From the NCBI GenBank assembly GCA_949287925.1, contig CASEIR010000077.1, positions 1-34,408 on the forward strand: DNA of 34,408 nt, read 5' to 3'. Origin of the DNA: an uncultured Lachnospiraceae bacterium. GTDB lineage: Bacteria > Bacillota > Clostridia > Lachnospirales > Lachnospiraceae. The notes beneath the pieces were generated by a model, which was not told where the DNA came from, searched no databases, and was given only the letters and a program-made list of their open reading frames with translations. A program made the translations under genes and the position numbers. Shown here piece after piece: positions 8,321 to 15,826 of the stretch (position 1 is its first letter; each line of letters starts with the position of its first letter).

Positions 8321-9358
8321 ATGGTTACAATTAAAGAAATTGCTGATCTGGCAAATGTAAGTACTACTACCGTTTCTAATGTAATACATGGAAAAACAGA
8401 AAAGATGGCGCCCGCCACACGCGACAGAATCACAAAGATTTTAAAGGAAAAAAACTATGTAATGAATATGGGAGCACGCCTCATCGCCTGCAATAATTCC
8501 CGTCTGATCGGAGTTATCATTAACAATCCCAGCACCGAGGACAAAAACGCCCTGCAGGATCCTTATGTCAGCGAATTGTTCGGAGCCATGGAACGTCAGA
8601 TCCGCCAGAAGGGTTATTATATGCTTACCTATATAGCAGAACAGGAACAGTCCCTCACCGGCCACCTGGACAATATCGTTAAGACCGCTCAGAGCTGGAA
8701 AACTGACGGGCTGGTGATTCTCGGTGTGGATTCACAGGAAAGCGAATTTCTGCTTGAAGCGCTGGATATTCCTCTCGTTTTTATCGATAACTTCAGTTCC
8801 CATCCCCATTGTCTGAATGTTGGTATTGAAGATGAAGAGGGCGGATATCTGATTACCCGCCATCTGCTGGAAAATGGACATAGAAAAATCTGTTTTCTGG
8901 CAGACCGGAAAGATCCAATTGATGTAGACGCGGCCCGTCTTGCCGGGCATAAACGTGCGCTGAGGGAATATCATCTTCCTTTTTCCACACAGGATATTTT
9001 TGCCATACCTCGTGAACGCATAAGCCGGCAGAAAACTTTTGAAGACCTTTACAAAAAACTTCACCGCTATACAGCCCTTTTCTTTTCGTCCGATTATTAT
9101 GCTTCTGACGCTATGCATTTCTTTCAGGCAAAAGGGCTGAATATACCGGAAGATATTTCCATCACCGGATTTGATGATAACTATTTCTCACAGATTGTCA
9201 CTCCACCCATTACAACCATCCACCAGGATATTACTGAAAAGGGCCGGGCTGCTGTTGAAAAACTCATTGCGGTGATCGAAGGACGTCCGGTAACAGAAAC
9301 GAGGACCATACTTCCCGTACGCCTGGTTCCTCGATCCTCTGTAAAAAAAATGATCTGA
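8321..9358 (+). CDS. LacI-family transcriptional regulator
   Basis: The N-terminus (residues 2-25, TIKEIADLANVSTTTVSNVI) is a typical LacI helix-turn-helix, followed by the hinge-helix region. A periplasmic-binding-protein-like sugar sensor spans about residues 60-335 (RLIGVIINN, GLVILGV, PLVFIDN, HLLENGHRKICFL, ISITGFDDNYFSQIVTPPITTI). The start at 8321 has AAGGAG eight bases upstream; an earlier ATG at 8282 overlaps the promoter. At 345 residues it has normal length. It is divergent from the alpha-glucosidase and probably regulates it in response to an alpha-glucoside; the effector is unknown. A bidirectional terminator follows. Confidence 0.92.
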   Translation: MVTIKEIADLANVSTTTVSNVIHGKTEKMAPATRDRITKILKEKNYVMNMGARLIACNNSRLIGVIINNPSTEDKNALQDPYVSELFGAMERQIRQKGYYMLTYIAEQEQSLTGHLDNIVKTAQSWKTDGLVILGVDSQESEFLLEALDIPLVFIDNFSSHPHCLNVGIEDEEGGYLITRHLLENGHRKICFLADRKDPIDVDAARLAGHKRALREYHLPFSTQDIFAIPRERISRQKTFEDLYKKLHRYTALFFSSDYYASDAMHFFQAKGLNIPEDISITGFDDNYFSQIVTPPITTIHQDITEKGRAAVEKLIAVIEGRPVTETRTILPVRLVPRSSVKKMI

Positions 9359-9436
9359 TCAATCGGCCGTAAACCAGCTGAGGTTCACGTCAGAAAGGAG
9401 AGCGTTCTTTGGAACATTCAATATCTTCCCGTCACG

Positions 9437-9480
9437 ATAAAAAGAGGCAGAAACCTGTAAGCTTCTGCCTCCTCATTTTT
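9437..9480. terminator. Bidirectional terminator between lacI and mpfA-like gene
   Basis: GAGGCAGAA (9444-9452) pairs perfectly with TTCTGCCTC (9463-9471). T runs follow on both strands (T at 9476-9480, A at 9437-9443). It serves the convergent lacI and CorC-family genes. The preceding ~75 bases (9359-9436) show no supportable gene. Confidence 0.88.
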
Positions 9481-10813
9481 ACTCTTCTTTTGCTTCCGGT
9501 CTGATCTCCAGTCTCACTTTTGTGATCCTGTTATCTCTGACTTCCTCGATCTGGAATCTAAGGCCTTCCTCGGCCAGATCCACTTCATCCCGGCTATTCT
9601 CCTGCGGAATATATCCCAGCTGTTCTACCAGATATCCGGACAGCGTATCATAATTGGACGTCTCCAGTTTTAATCCCAGCTCCTCATTCAGATCCCACAG
9701 CAGAATCCCCCCATCTACCAAATACGTCTGCGGGTCAACCGGAATAATCTTTGGCTTCACTTCTTCGTATTCCTCATTGATGTCTCCCATGATCTCTTCC
9801 ACCAGATCTTCGATGGTGATGATTCCGGAAAATCCTCCGTACTCGTCCACCAACACCGCCATACGCTTCCGCTCCTTCTGCATCTGCCGGAACAGTGCGT
9901 CCGCTTCCTTTGTCTCCGGTGCAAAAAACGGTTTGTGAAGCATACCGCGGATATCCATCTGACCGGCATCCGATTTCCGCAGCTCTATCATCACATCTTT
10001 TACATAGAGTATTCCGATGATATTATCGATCTGTTCTTCATAGACTGGGATTCTGGAATGTCTGGCAGCCAGGATCTCATCGATCATTTCATCCAGCGGC
10101 TCATGAATGTCCAGCATATATACTTCACGTCTGGGCACCATCAACTCCCTGGCCGTCCGGTCATCAAATGCAAAGACGGAATCGATCATCTCCCGCTCCT
10201 CATCATCGAAAGCTCCTGTTTCCGCTCCCATCCTGAGCAGCGCTTTAATCTCCTCTTCTGTCACCGCTTCTTCCTGATCTTCCGTCTTCATGTGCAGCAG
10301 CTTCAGAACCAGTTTTGTAGATACGGAAAGCAGCTTGATAAACGGCGACAGGATCACGGAAATATAATGAACCGGCATCACAGTCAGCATACAGAACATT
10401 TCCGCTTTCTGCAGCGCGATCCGCTTAGGCACCAGCTCTCCAAACACCAGATTAAAAAACATCAGTATCAACGTCAATCCATTTCTGGCAATTCCATCGC
10501 TGTAGGGAACCTGAAGCGACCGCAGCCACTCCGCCACATAAGGCGCCAGTCCGGCCGCAGCAGAAGCACTGGAATAGAATCCAGCGAATGTGATCGCTAC
10601 CTGAATCGTAGAAAGAAACTTTGTGGAATCTTCAAATAGGCTTTCCACCCGCTTCGCCTTTTTATTCCCTTCCGAAGCCAGCGTCCGGATCCGGGTTTTA
10701 TTCACCGACACCACCGCCATCTCAGCTCCGGCAAAGTATGCGTTCATCAATGTAAAAAATATAAGTAACAATAAGTTGAATAAAATAGTGTTGCCCGCAG
10801 GGTCTGCGTCCAT
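9479..10813 (-). CDS. CNNM/CorC-family membrane protein with DUF21 and CBS pair (MpfA-like)
   Basis: Residues ~10-190 form the DUF21 (CNNM) transmembrane domain (FTLMNAYFAGAEMAVVSVNKTRIR, FNLVFGELVPKRIALQ). A CBS pair follows (RELMVPRREVYMLD ... RIPVYEEQIDNIIGILYVKDV; VLVDEYGGFSGIITIEDLVEEIMGDI). The C-terminal CorC_HlyC domain includes the motif YLVDGGILLWDLNEELG. Relatives such as MpfA of Staphylococcus aureus and eukaryotic CNNMs are linked to magnesium export; the older hemolysin label is not supported. The start at 10813 is set by AGGAGGAG eight bases upstream, giving 444 residues. That ribosome site lies in the 3' arm of a strong hairpin. Function as a cation exporter is inferred from family. 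Confidence 0.88.
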   Translation of the reverse strand: MDADPAGNTILFNLLLLIFFTLMNAYFAGAEMAVVSVNKTRIRTLASEGNKKAKRVESLFEDSTKFLSTIQVAITFAGFYSSASAAAGLAPYVAEWLRSLQVPYSDGIARNGLTLILMFFNLVFGELVPKRIALQKAEMFCMLTVMPVHYISVILSPFIKLLSVSTKLVLKLLHMKTEDQEEAVTEEEIKALLRMGAETGAFDDEEREMIDSVFAFDDRTARELMVPRREVYMLDIHEPLDEMIDEILAARHSRIPVYEEQIDNIIGILYVKDVMIELRKSDAGQMDIRGMLHKPFFAPETKEADALFRQMQKERKRMAVLVDEYGGFSGIITIEDLVEEIMGDINEEYEEVKPKIIPVDPQTYLVDGGILLWDLNEELGLKLETSNYDTLSGYLVEQLGYIPQENSRDEVDLAEEGLRFQIEEVRDNRITKVRLEIRPEAKEE

Positions 10814-10820
10814 AAAAATA

Positions 10821-10852
10821 ACTCCTCCTAAAAATAAGATTTTAGGAGGAGT
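10821..10852 (-). terminator. 13-bp hairpin: operon terminator that also masks the mpfA ribosome site
   Basis: On the minus strand a 13-base arm starting ACTCCTCC pairs perfectly with an arm ending AGGAGGAGT around a six-base loop. TATTTTTATGG follows. It lies 45 bases past the fumB stop and has a T tract, so it can terminate the fumarate operon. The 3' arm is the Shine-Dalgarno sequence of the mpfA-like gene. Confidence 0.75.
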
Positions 10853-10878
10853 ATAGCATGTACGACGCATCAGTTCAA
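10850..10878 (-). promoter_or_regulatory. Probable promoter of the mpfA-like gene
   Basis: On the minus strand TTGAAC and TATACT are 17 bases apart, with an extended TGC before the -10. The expected start point (about 10843) falls inside the 5' arm of the hairpin, so transcripts from this promoter would lack much of that arm and leave the ribosome site open. Confidence 0.65.
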
Positions 10879-10896
10879 GTTAAAAAAATGCTAATT

Positions 10897-11454
10897 CTAT
10901 TTTCTGGATTCCAGATACGCCTTTTTCCCATCTTCATAGAGGTTGTTGCCCTCACTGTCGATAATGACAACCAGAGGCATCTCCTCCACATAAAGCTTAC
11001 GGAGAGCTTCCGCACCCAGATCCTCATATGCGATCAGTTCCGCCTTCTTGATACATTTTGCCAGCAGAGCTCCTGCCCCGCCGATGGCTCCGAAGTATAC
11101 GCCGCTGTATTTCTTCATAGCCTCTACCACTTCCGGAAGTCTTGCGCCTTTGCCAATCATGCCTCTGGCGCCTACTGACATCATAGTGGGAGCATAGGCG
11201 TCCATACGTCCGCTGGTTGTAGGTCCGGCGCTTCCAATTACCTGTCCCGGTTTCGCCGGAGTAGGTCCCACATAATAGATGGTAGCGTCCTGCGGATCAA
11301 ATGGGAGTTTCTCCCCTTTCGCAAGTGCCTCGCACATTCGTTTGTGTCCTGCATCTCTGGATGTATAGATAGTGCCGGTAAGATATACCGTATCACCGGC
11401 ATGAAGCGTTTTCGCGATTTCTTCTGTCAAAGGTAATGTAATATGTTTTTCCAT
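10897..11454 (-). CDS. fumB: Class I fumarate hydratase, beta (C-terminal) subunit
   Basis: This is the beta subunit of the two-subunit, iron-sulfur class I fumarase, which interconverts malate and fumarate. The family core is present: GTIYTSRDAGHKRM, YYVGPTPAKPGQVIGSAGPTTSGRMD, MIGKG, and YFGAIGGAGALLAKCI. Its 185 residues are normal for a split beta subunit. The start follows the fumA stop by one base and has the full GGAGGTGATC ribosome site. As the last gene of a thirteen-gene operon containing a fumarate reductase-like pair, it probably supplies fumarate from malate. Confidence 0.93.
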   Translation of the reverse strand: MEKHITLPLTEEIAKTLHAGDTVYLTGTIYTSRDAGHKRMCEALAKGEKLPFDPQDATIYYVGPTPAKPGQVIGSAGPTTSGRMDAYAPTMMSVGARGMIGKGARLPEVVEAMKKYSGVYFGAIGGAGALLAKCIKKAELIAYEDLGAEALRKLYVEEMPLVVIIDSEGNNLYEDGKKAYLESRK

Positions 11455-11455
11455 C

Positions 11456-12298
11456 CTAGATCACCTCCGTTTTATGGCGTGTTACATGGCAATTGATATT
11501 GATGGCACATGGCATACCTGCAATGTGGGTAGGCAGGGTCTCGATATTCAGTCCGATAGCAGTGGTCTTACCGCCAAATCCCTGAGGTCCGATGCCAAGC
11601 TCGTTGATCTTTTCCAGCATTTCTTTCTCCAGATCTGCATAGAACGGATCCGGATTGGAAGAATCAACGGGGCGCATCAGCGCTTTTTTCGCCAGCAGCG
11701 CTGCCTTATCGAAAGTTCCCCCGATTCCTACACCCACTACCATCGGCGGACATGGATTCGGTCCGGCCGTCTCTACGGCTTCAATGATGAAATCCTTGAT
11801 TCCCTGCAGTCCGGCTGAAGGCTTGAACATCCGGATCTGGCTCATATTTTCACTCCCAAATCCTTTCGGCCCTACCGTAACCTTGATCTGCTCCCCGGGA
11901 ACGATCTCGGTATATAGCATAGCCGGCGTGTTATCTCCGGTATTACCTCTGCGCACCGGATCTTTTACCACTGATTTCCGCAGATATCCTTTATCATAGC
12001 CGCGGCGTACACCTTCATCCACTGCCTCCGCAAGATCTCCACCCACAATATGGACATCCTGTCCGATCTCCAGAAATACACAGGCCATACCTGTATCCTG
12101 GCAAATCGGAACATCTTCTTTCTCCGCGATTTCAAAATTCGTAATGATCTTATCCAATACTCCCTGAGCAATTTCCCAATCTTCACATGCGCGGCAATTT
12201 TTGATTGCACACTGCACATCTTCCGGAAGATACTGGTTTGCCTCGATACATAATTTTTCCACAACATCTGTAATCTGCTGTGCCTGAATTTCACGCAT
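11456..12298 (-). CDS. fumA: Class I fumarate hydratase, alpha subunit
   Basis: This is the [4Fe-4S]-binding alpha subunit of class I fumarase. Candidate cluster ligands are Cys66 in VPICQDTGMA, Cys183 in NPCPPMVVGVGIGGT and a Cys in GMPCAININCH (264 or 270). Other family blocks are RRGNTGDNTPAMLYTEIVPG and KGFGSENMS. At 280 residues it is full length for a split alpha subunit, and the partner follows immediately. AGGAGGTAAGGAG precedes the ATG. In this operon it most likely dehydrates malate to fumarate for the downstream reductase. Class I fumarases are oxygen-sensitive, fitting an anaerobe. Confidence 0.93.
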   Translation of the reverse strand: MREIQAQQITDVVEKLCIEANQYLPEDVQCAIKNCRACEDWEIAQGVLDKIITNFEIAEKEDVPICQDTGMACVFLEIGQDVHIVGGDLAEAVDEGVRRGYDKGYLRKSVVKDPVRRGNTGDNTPAMLYTEIVPGEQIKVTVGPKGFGSENMSQIRMFKPSAGLQGIKDFIIEAVETAGPNPCPPMVVGVGIGGTFDKAALLAKKALMRPVDSSNPDPFYADLEKEMLEKINELGIGPQGFGGKTTAIGLNIETLPTHIAGMPCAININCHVTRHKTEVI

Positions 12299-12316
12299 AA
12301 CTCCTTACCTCCTGAT

Positions 12317-13480
12317 TTATAAAAAGATTCCGATAAACTGGCATGCCAGCACCACCATGACAAGCGCCACCGGATAAGTAGCCGCATAGGCGGACGCTAC
12401 ATCGTCGGTTTCCGTCACACGGATCAGTGTTCCCAACGCGGGGGTACTGGTCATACCTCCGCAGATAGAGCCAAGGGAATTGAAAAGACTTAGTTTCAGC
12501 ACTTTCACTGCGAAGAGATATCCAAGCAGCATAGGGATCAGTGTGATCAGCGCTCCATATACAAATAACAGTACTCCCTGTTCTTTCAAGATCTCTACAA
12601 ATCCTGCGCCGGCCTGCACGCCTGCGCCGATCAGGAATAAAGCCAGCCCAAATTCCCGCAGACATTCCAGAACATGTTTTTCTACTTTCACGCTCAGTTT
12701 TCCAATTTTCCCAAAATGTCCCAGAATCAGTCCCGCAATCAGCGGGCCTCCGGAGGTTCCAAGAGAAAATACCGCGCCTCCCGGAAGCGGAATCGTAATC
12801 TTCGCCAGAACGATTCCCAACACAATCGCCAAGGAAAATGGGAAAAATCCCATACTGTCTGCATAAAACAGCTCTTCTTTCTTTGTCTTATGATACTCGT
12901 CTTCCTGTACATTGACTGCCGCTTCAAATTTTGCCCGTTCTGCAGCCATGTCCGTCTTCAAGATCTTGGGTACCAGCTGAACAAACAGAACAACACCGAC
13001 CACTCCAAAGGGGTATGCGATTCCATATCCGACGGAGGCTGCCGCCGACTTCGTTGCTTCCAGAGCCGCCGCCAGTCCAGGAGTACTGGTCAGAGCGCCC
13101 GCCATCATTCCCACACAAACGTCCGTAGGAACGCCGAATATAGCAATGATCCCGCTGCAGGTCAACGCGCCTGCAGCGATAATAATCACGCCTAGTAATA
13201 TATAGGATTTGGCATTCAGCTTAAAGTTCCGGAAAAACTTGGGTCCGGCAATAAACCCGACGGAGGTGACAAAACAGATCAGACCCAGTTCCCGGACCAG
13301 ATCCGGGACCTCAAATCCAAAGTGTCCGAACACCAACGCCACCAGCAGAATACCAGCCGTTCCCAGCTCAATTCCGCAAATCTTGATACTGCCCACCAGA
13401 TAGCCGATGACAGCGATCAAAAATACGATCATCAGCGTGTTGACCATCACACTGTCCCAAAACCATCTAATAATACTCAT
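12317..13480 (-). CDS. AspT/YidE/YbjL-family membrane transporter, candidate succinate/C4-dicarboxylate exporter
   Basis: The 387-residue protein has about ten hydrophobic segments in two repeated halves. Each half carries the family signature: GALTSTPGLAAALEA ... YGIAYPFGVVGVVLF (~130-165) and GGMTSTPALGTLIR ... AYAATYPVALVMVVL (~343-380). This is the aspartate:alanine exchanger/YidE fold. The usual cytoplasmic TrkA-C (RCK_C) pair between the halves is missing; only a charged ~45-residue linker is seen, so it is a compact form. Known members exchange aspartate for alanine or export succinate (SucE1 of Corynebacterium, family knowledge). Its place between the reductase and fumarase genes suggests export of succinate or dicarboxylate exchange; that substrate is inference. 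Confidence 0.85.
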   Translation of the reverse strand: MSIIRWFWDSVMVNTLMIVFLIAVIGYLVGSIKICGIELGTAGILLVALVFGHFGFEVPDLVRELGLICFVTSVGFIAGPKFFRNFKLNAKSYILLGVIIIAAGALTCSGIIAIFGVPTDVCVGMMAGALTSTPGLAAALEATKSAAASVGYGIAYPFGVVGVVLFVQLVPKILKTDMAAERAKFEAAVNVQEDEYHKTKKEELFYADSMGFFPFSLAIVLGIVLAKITIPLPGGAVFSLGTSGGPLIAGLILGHFGKIGKLSVKVEKHVLECLREFGLALFLIGAGVQAGAGFVEILKEQGVLLFVYGALITLIPMLLGYLFAVKVLKLSLFNSLGSICGGMTSTPALGTLIRVTETDDVASAYAATYPVALVMVVLACQFIGIFL

Positions 13481-13522
13481 CTTCTATTCCTTCCTTATTC
13501 TCTCACATTCCATCCGGTCTGT

Positions 13523-15124
13523 CTATCTCTCATGCCTTGCGTATTTCGGAAGCAGCAACGGAGACACATCTCCGGTATCGATTCCTGCTTCTTTCAGTTC
13601 TTCTGCATATACGGCTACATGATCCAGATTCATGGTGCCAAGTTCCACATCTTTCGCTTTTGCGGCAGCTGCTTTTCCTGCATTCCGTCCGAATACGATA
13701 ATATCCAGAAGGGAATTGCCCATCAGACGGTTTCTTCCATGAATTCCTCCAACAGCTTCTCCGGCAACCAGAAGATTATCGATTGCTTTTGTAAATCCAT
13801 CTCCTCCAATCTCCAAGCCGCCATTCTGATAATGCAAAGTAGGATATACCAGGATCGGAACTTTTCTCATATCAATATCGTAGTTCAGATACATACGAAG
13901 CATAGCAGGAATCCGTTTCTCAATCGTTCCTTCTCCGCCGATCAGTTCAATCATCGGAGTATCCAGCCATACACCGCTTCCAATCGGAGTGGTTACACCC
14001 TTTCCTCTCGCAGTACACTCGCGGATAATAGACGCTGCAGATACGTCACGTGTCTCCAGAGGATGCATGAACGCTTCTCCTTCTGCATTCACCAGCATGG
14101 CTCCCAGAGAACGTACCTTCTCCGTAACCAGCGCTCCAAAAATCTGTGAAGGATACGCCACACCTGTAGGATGATACTGGATCGTATCCTGATAGAGCAG
14201 CGACGCCCCCGCACGATATCCCAGAATCAGTCCGTCAGCAGTTGCTCCGTAATGGTTGGATGTAGGGAAATTCTGGTAATGCATCCTCCCAGCTCCGCCG
14301 GTAGCAATAATGACAGTCTTTGCTCTCGCCACCAGGTAATCATCCGTTTCCATATTCTGAAGAACAGCTCCGGCCACCTGTCCTTTTTCATCTTTGATCA
14401 GCTCCACTGCGGATGTAAATTCCACAACCGGGATCTTACGGTTCAATACTTCGTCTCTGAGAGTACGCATAATCTCTGCCCCGGAATAATCTTTGCAGGC
14501 ATGCATACGTTTTCTGGATGTTCCGCCGCCGTGGGTAGTGATCATACGCCCGGTCTCGTCTTTGTCAAACATCACGCCCAGTTTGTTCAGCCACTGGATC
14601 GCATCGGGCGCCTCCATGACCAGTCTTCTTAACAGTTCCGGCCTTGCGGCAAAGTGTCCGCCGCCGAAAGCATCCAGATAATGCTGAACCGGAGAGTCGT
14701 TTTCCTTATCCGCCGCCTGGATACCGCCTTCTGCCATCATGGTATTGGCATCACCGATCCTGAGCTTCGTCACGATCATAACATCTGCTCCTGCTTCATT
14801 TGCCTCAATAGCCGCAGAGGCTCCAGCCCCGCCGCCGCCGATTACCAGAACGTCCACATCATAGTCCACCTTATTCAGGTCTACATCTTCTGTCAGGATC
14901 CGGCTATTGGAGTGAAGAAGGTGTACCAGCTCTTCCGGCGCCTTCTGTCCTTTATTGGGTCCGATTTTAATCTCTTTAAATGCATCTTCTTTGTAATCCG
15001 GATGGAAAGCCTTCAGAAGGGTATCCTTTTCTTCTGCCGTCATACGTCTTGGCTCGTTTGCCATACGTTCTGCTCTGGTGGCTTCCACTTTCTTCACGGA
15101 TTCCATCATTTCCGGTGTAAACAT
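13523..15124 (-). CDS. FrdA/TfrA-like fumarate reductase flavoprotein subunit
   Basis: This is a soluble FAD-dependent fumarate reductase/succinate dehydrogenase-type flavoprotein of 533 residues. The FAD fingerprint VLVIGGGGAGASAAIEA starts near residue 93. Active-site blocks match FrdA: DTIQYHPTGV, TEKVRSLGAMLVN, LETRDVSAASIIREC, LHYQNGGLEI and GEAVGGIHGRNRLMGNSLLDIIVFGR, with the expected His and Arg residues. Two oddities stand out. About 88 residues precede the FAD domain, and the flavin-linking His of membrane FrdA is replaced by Asn127 (GDANTMMAEGG). Non-covalent FAD, as in thiol:fumarate reductase TfrA, is therefore predicted. An upstream ATG (15130) abuts the ribosome site; the ATG at 15124 is spaced seven bases from AGGAGG and is preferred. 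No membrane anchor gene is present. Confidence 0.88.
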   Translation of the reverse strand: MFTPEMMESVKKVEATRAERMANEPRRMTAEEKDTLLKAFHPDYKEDAFKEIKIGPNKGQKAPEELVHLLHSNSRILTEDVDLNKVDYDVDVLVIGGGGAGASAAIEANEAGADVMIVTKLRIGDANTMMAEGGIQAADKENDSPVQHYLDAFGGGHFAARPELLRRLVMEAPDAIQWLNKLGVMFDKDETGRMITTHGGGTSRKRMHACKDYSGAEIMRTLRDEVLNRKIPVVEFTSAVELIKDEKGQVAGAVLQNMETDDYLVARAKTVIIATGGAGRMHYQNFPTSNHYGATADGLILGYRAGASLLYQDTIQYHPTGVAYPSQIFGALVTEKVRSLGAMLVNAEGEAFMHPLETRDVSAASIIRECTARGKGVTTPIGSGVWLDTPMIELIGGEGTIEKRIPAMLRMYLNYDIDMRKVPILVYPTLHYQNGGLEIGGDGFTKAIDNLLVAGEAVGGIHGRNRLMGNSLLDIIVFGRNAGKAAAAKAKDVELGTMNLDHVAVYAEELKEAGIDTGDVSPLLLPKYARHER

Positions 15125-15135
15125 GATCATCCCTC

Positions 15136-15810
15136 CTATTTCTCGATCTCTCTAGAATTATAAAGCTCCTGCATCTCTTCAATGGGCTTTTCCATGATCT
15201 GCTCGATCAGATCATCGTATGCGCCGCTGTGGATCTCTTCCACACGGTTTTTCAGATGCTCGGTTTCCGGTGCAATATACTTGCCTGTCAGTCTTCTTGC
15301 CAGCAGGCCAACCATCGGATGAGAGATGCCGGCAGGACATCTTACGGAACAACATCCGCAGCCTACGCAGTCAAAAGATTCTTCCGCACATTTTTCGAAG
15401 TCTCCTCTCTGTGCATAAGCGATATACTGCATAACGTTCAGGTCCTGGGTACAGGCTTTGGTACAGGCATTACATCCGATACAGCTGTAGATCTCCGGAT
15501 AGAGTTCCATCATAACTCTCTGTTCCGGACGGATCTCTTCGATATCATAAGTTCTTTTATCTGTGGGAAAGAACGGAATACTTGCCACATACATTCCTTC
15601 TTCCACCTGTGTCTGACAAGCCAGACATGTTTTCAGTTCGTTCTTTCCTTTAATTCTATAAATGGTTGCGCACGCTCCGCAGAATCCATGCCGGCATCCG
15701 CATCCTCTTTTTAATGTATACCCTGCATATTCCATGGCAGTCATGATCGTAAGATCAGCGGGCACACTGTATTTCTTTCCGAAAAAATATACATTTACCA
15801 TATTTTCCAT
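15136..15810 (-). CDS. FrdB-like iron-sulfur subunit with 2Fe-2S and two 4Fe-4S motifs
   Basis: The 224-residue protein starts with a plant-ferredoxin-like [2Fe-2S] domain as in FrdB/SdhB (Cys37/39, Cys44, Cys47 and Cys62 in GCGCRHGFCGAC ... KTCLAC). Two CxxCxxCxxxC motifs follow (Cys110-120, CIGCNACTKAC; Cys148-158, CVGCGCCSVRC). Classical FrdB carries one [4Fe-4S] and one [3Fe-4S]; here both C-terminal motifs look like full [4Fe-4S] sites, closer to HdrC or the N-terminal half of TfrB. It should pass electrons to the adjacent flavoprotein. The start at 15810 is set by an AAGGAAG ribosome site 17 bases after the flxA stop; longer readings upstream have no such site. The electron donor is inferred to be the HdrBC or Flx proteins. 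Confidence 0.87.
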   Translation of the reverse strand: MENMVNVYFFGKKYSVPADLTIMTAMEYAGYTLKRGCGCRHGFCGACATIYRIKGKNELKTCLACQTQVEEGMYVASIPFFPTDKRTYDIEEIRPEQRVMMELYPEIYSCIGCNACTKACTQDLNVMQYIAYAQRGDFEKCAEESFDCVGCGCCSVRCPAGISHPMVGLLARRLTGKYIAPETEHLKNRVEEIHSGAYDDLIEQIMEKPIEEMQELYNSREIEK

Positions 15811-15826
15811 GAGATTACTTCCTTTC

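Noticed and set aside
9359-9440. Short peptide starting at TTG after AAAGGAG downstream of lacI
   Set aside because: The frame runs into the terminator and has no recognisable sequence; too weak to call.
13523-15124. Flavoprotein as L-aspartate oxidase (NadB)
   Set aside because: The fold is shared and flavin is probably non-covalent in both, but there is no nadA/nadC nearby, an iron-sulfur FrdB-like partner is adjacent, and fumarase is in the operon.
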